A DNA stretch of 64,000 nucleotides from Paenibacillus doosanensis (GTDB lineage: Bacteria > Bacillota > Bacilli > Paenibacillales > NBRC-103111), in NCBI RefSeq assembly GCF_025060755.1, contig NZ_JANYUY010000007.1, positions 1-64,000 of the forward strand. Direction: 5' to 3'. The position numbers were made by a program, and so were the translations under genes. Shown piece by piece: positions 61,928 to 64,000 of the stretch (positions are counted from its first letter, which is position 1; each line of letters begins with the position of its first letter). The notes under the pieces were generated by a model, which was not told the origin of the DNA, did no database searches, and was given only the letters and a program-made list of their open reading frames with translations.

Positions 61928-64000
61928 TTAACTACACCTGCTATAACCGCAGTTGCTGCAGCTTTTGCAGCCTTCCGTATTAATCAGCGAGGCGCTGCCG
62001 CAAGACGGGCACAGGTCGAGCGAGGTCGCCGAGTTGCGGGTCACTGCGTATTGCGCGGTCGTCTCCATGACGACCTCTTGGGTTGCGGTGACGTAAGTCT
62101 CCGCCTCGTCGGAGAAGTCGCCGTGCATTTCGAGCGCCTTCGCTACGGCGTCGGCGATCGATTCCACGCGGTTTGCGCCGAAGCCGATGGCGCCGGAGCC
62201 TCCGATGCCTTTCAGATGCTTCGTCAGCAGCTGCACTTTGTTGCCGTGATCGCCGTAACGCAGGAACAGGGAGATGACCCGGCCGAGCGCTTCCGACATG
62301 GCGAACACGTCGGAACCGGCTTTGCCTACGTTCAGGAAAATTTCGCTAGGCGTCCCGTTCATGTCGTTGATCGTAATGTACGCCATACCGAACGGCGTAT
62401 TGAATTTATATGTGGCGCCGCGCAAAATTTGCGGACGGCGTTTATATTCCTTATCCAGCACGGAAAACGACTTGCTCTCGGAAGCCGCCGCTACGGTAAC
62501 GGACGCCGCTTTGCTCACGACGGCGGTTTCCTCCGGCTTGGCCTCGGCCTTGATCGTTTCCGCTGCCGCGGCAGGCTTCTCTTCCTTCTTCTCCGTCGAC
62601 AGCACCTGCACGTCGCGGCTTCCGTCGCGATAGATCGTTACTCCCTTACAGCCGAGATCGAAGGCCAGCTCATACAGCCGCTTCGTTTCTTCTACGGTGA
62701 AATCCGCCGGACAGTTGGCCGTCTTCGAGATGGAGCTGTCCACCCATTTCTGAATGGCCGCCTGCGCGCGGATATGATCTTCCGCGGACAAGTCCATAGC
62801 GGTTACGAAATAGTCCGGAAGCTCCTCGTTCGGATGGGCATCCTTCCACTGCTGCGCGATCGGCACGTACTGCTTGTCGAAGCCGAGCCGGCTTTGACGG
62901 TAATATTCGAAGGCGAAGTAAGGCTCGATTCCGGTAGAAGTACCGACCATCGTCCCCGTGCTTCCCGTCGGCGCCTGGGTAATGACCGTGACGTTGCGCA
63001 TCCCCTTCTTCTGTACAGCGGCTCCTACTTCCGGATAGACGGCCGTCATATTTTTCATGAAGCCGCTTTGCAGAAACGGTTCGGCGTCGAACTGCTTGAA
63101 GCTGCCTTTCTCCGCGGCAATGTCGGCAGACGCCAAATAAGCTTCCTTGGCCATAAAGCCGTATAATTGATCAAGGAATACGAGCGATTCAGGACTGCCG
63201 TAACGGATCTCCAGCTTGATCATCAGCTCCGCCAGACCCATCGTGCCAAGCCCTACGCGGCGCTCGCTCTGCTGATTGACGCGATTCTCCTCAAAATGAT
63301 AAGGCGTCTTGTCGATGACGTTGTCCAGGAAACGCGTGGAATAACGGACGACCTTGCCAAGCTCATCCCATGCCACATCCTGCTTGTCGGCATCGTAAAA
63401 CTTCGACAAATTAATGGCGGACAAGTTGCACACGCCCCAGGCGGGCAAGCCCTGCTCTCCGCACGGATTCGTACAAATAATCGGGTTGAAATACCAGCTG
63501 TTGGACATCTGGTTATAATATTCCATGAATACGACGCCGGGCTCCGCGGATTTCCAGGCGGATTCGATGATCGTATGCCACACGTCACGCGCTCTTACGG
63601 TGCGGTGCACATTCACTTTCTTGCCGAGCTTCTTCCATTTATCCAGATCGCCGTCCCACAGATCGTCGTATTCGGCGTCTGTCGTATCCGGATAGACAAG
63701 CTCCCAATCCAAGTCTTCCTTGACGGCTTTCATAAAGCCGTTGCTTACGCAGACCGACAAGTTGGCGTTCGTGATTTGCCCCATCGTCTGCTTAACCGTA
63801 ATGAAGTCGACCACATCGGGATGCCAATCGTTCATCATCAGCATCAGGGCGCCGCGGCGGCTGCCCCCCTGCTCGATCAAGCCCGTCGTGTAGCTGAACA
63901 GCCCGCCCCATGATACGGCTCCGCTGGAAGATCCGTTCACGCCCTTCACGACGGCGCGGCGCGGTCTCAAAGAGGACAGATTGATGCCGACTCCCCCGCC
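61928..64000 (-). CDS. nrdJ: Adenosylcobalamin-dependent (class II) ribonucleoside-diphosphate reductase, 5' end outside window
   Basis: 691 codons present; the frame is open to the window edge (GGGVGINLSSLRPRR). Class II marks: FSYTTGLIEQGGSRRGALM, NPCGEQGLPAWGVCNLSAIN with the active-site Cys, APTGSTGTMVGTSTGIEPYF. An Ala/Glu-rich linker (about 490 onward in the visible part) leads to a C-terminal domain ending in a zinc ribbon, CPSCGSA ... CKSCSNCGYSRC, whose last Cys residues regenerate the active site. It converts ribonucleotides to deoxyribonucleotides with coenzyme B12. A housekeeping gene, unrelated to its glycan neighbours. Confidence 0.93.
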   Translation of the reverse strand, partial: GGGVGINLSSLRPRRAVVKGVNGSSSGAVSWGGLFSYTTGLIEQGGSRRGALMLMMNDWHPDVVDFITVKQTMGQITNANLSVCVSNGFMKAVKEDLDWELVYPDTTDAEYDDLWDGDLDKWKKLGKKVNVHRTVRARDVWHTIIESAWKSAEPGVVFMEYYNQMSNSWYFNPIICTNPCGEQGLPAWGVCNLSAINLSKFYDADKQDVAWDELGKVVRYSTRFLDNVIDKTPYHFEENRVNQQSERRVGLGTMGLAELMIKLEIRYGSPESLVFLDQLYGFMAKEAYLASADIAAEKGSFKQFDAEPFLQSGFMKNMTAVYPEVGAAVQKKGMRNVTVITQAPTGSTGTMVGTSTGIEPYFAFEYYRQSRLGFDKQYVPIAQQWKDAHPNEELPDYFVTAMDLSAEDHIRAQAAIQKWVDSSISKTANCPADFTVEETKRLYELAFDLGCKGVTIYRDGSRDVQVLSTEKKEEKPAAAAETIKAEAKPEETAVVSKAASVTVAAASESKSFSVLDKEYKRRPQILRGATYKFNTPFGMAYITINDMNGTPSEIFLNVGKAGSDVFAMSEALGRVISLFLRYGDHGNKVQLLTKHLKGIGGSGAIGFGANRVESIADAVAKALEMHGDFSDEAETYVTATQEVVMETTAQYAVTRNSATSLDLCPSCGSASLINTEGCKSCSNCGYSRCS

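Noticed and set aside
61766-63166. 466-codon plus-strand frame
   Set aside because: Antisense to nrdJ, which is strongly conserved; no domain recognised.

Overview
The window reads as chromosomal DNA of a Paenibacillus-type soil Firmicute. Evidence: moderately GC-rich sequence, strong AGGAGG-type ribosome sites, lipobox substrate-binding proteins, YesM/YesN-type two-component pairs, LplB/LplC-type sugar permeases, catabolite (cre) sites, an S-layer-homology (SLH) surface protein and an adenosylcobalamin-dependent ribonucleotide reductase. This is inferred from gene content, not from a phylogenetic marker. I saw no rRNA, tRNA, CRISPR array, insertion sequence or phage module. Almost all genes lie on the minus strand.

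Layout. (1) 231-10988: secreted family GH-A-like glycosidase, FAD oxidoreductase, an LplA/LplC/LplB-type importer and a membrane AraC regulator. (2) 11260-16158: a 1632-residue SLH protein with an embedded DUF2252 domain. (3) 16271-24363: sensor kinase, response regulator, two permeases, binding protein and a cytoplasmic alginate-lyase-family enzyme. (4) 24823-27979: ferredoxin-NADP reductase, siderophore-binding lipoprotein and an AraC regulator behind a Fur box. (5) 28167-34949: DHA2 exporter, membrane-fusion adaptor, a broken second adaptor, a frameshifted Na+/H+ antiporter and a TetR regulator. (6) 35043-37407: methyltransferase, a Fur/Zur-family gene with an in-frame stop, three Zur-type boxes and a CobW zinc GTPase. 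(7) 37715-48238: second kinase/regulator/importer cassette ending in a heparinase II/III-family enzyme and a sulfatase. (8) 48559-49154: Zur box plus a decayed second CobW gene. (9) 49387-57679: GntR regulator with three operators, LplB/LplC/LplA importer, enolase-superfamily dehydratase, SDR and a DUF6259 protein. (10) 57781-61695: AraC regulator and a secreted GH-A-like enzyme with ricin-type repeats. (11) 61928-64000: the 3' part of nrdJ.

How it fits together. Four import cassettes, none with its own ATPase, bring in oligosaccharides that appear to be released outside by the two secreted glycosidases. Polysaccharide-lyase-family enzymes, a sulfatase, a sugar-acid dehydratase, an SDR and an FAD oxidoreductase then act in the cytoplasm. 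The enzyme set points to uronate-containing and perhaps sulfated glycans, but the substrates are inferred. The cassettes in (3) and (7) are paralogues, and so are those in (1) and (9).

The segment between about 24.4 and 49 kb is unusual for gene decay: two AraC relics, an adaptor with an internal deletion, an antiporter frameshifted at an A8 run, a Fur/Zur gene with an internal stop and a gutted CobW gene. Two diverged direct repeats of about 145 bp flank the antiporter.
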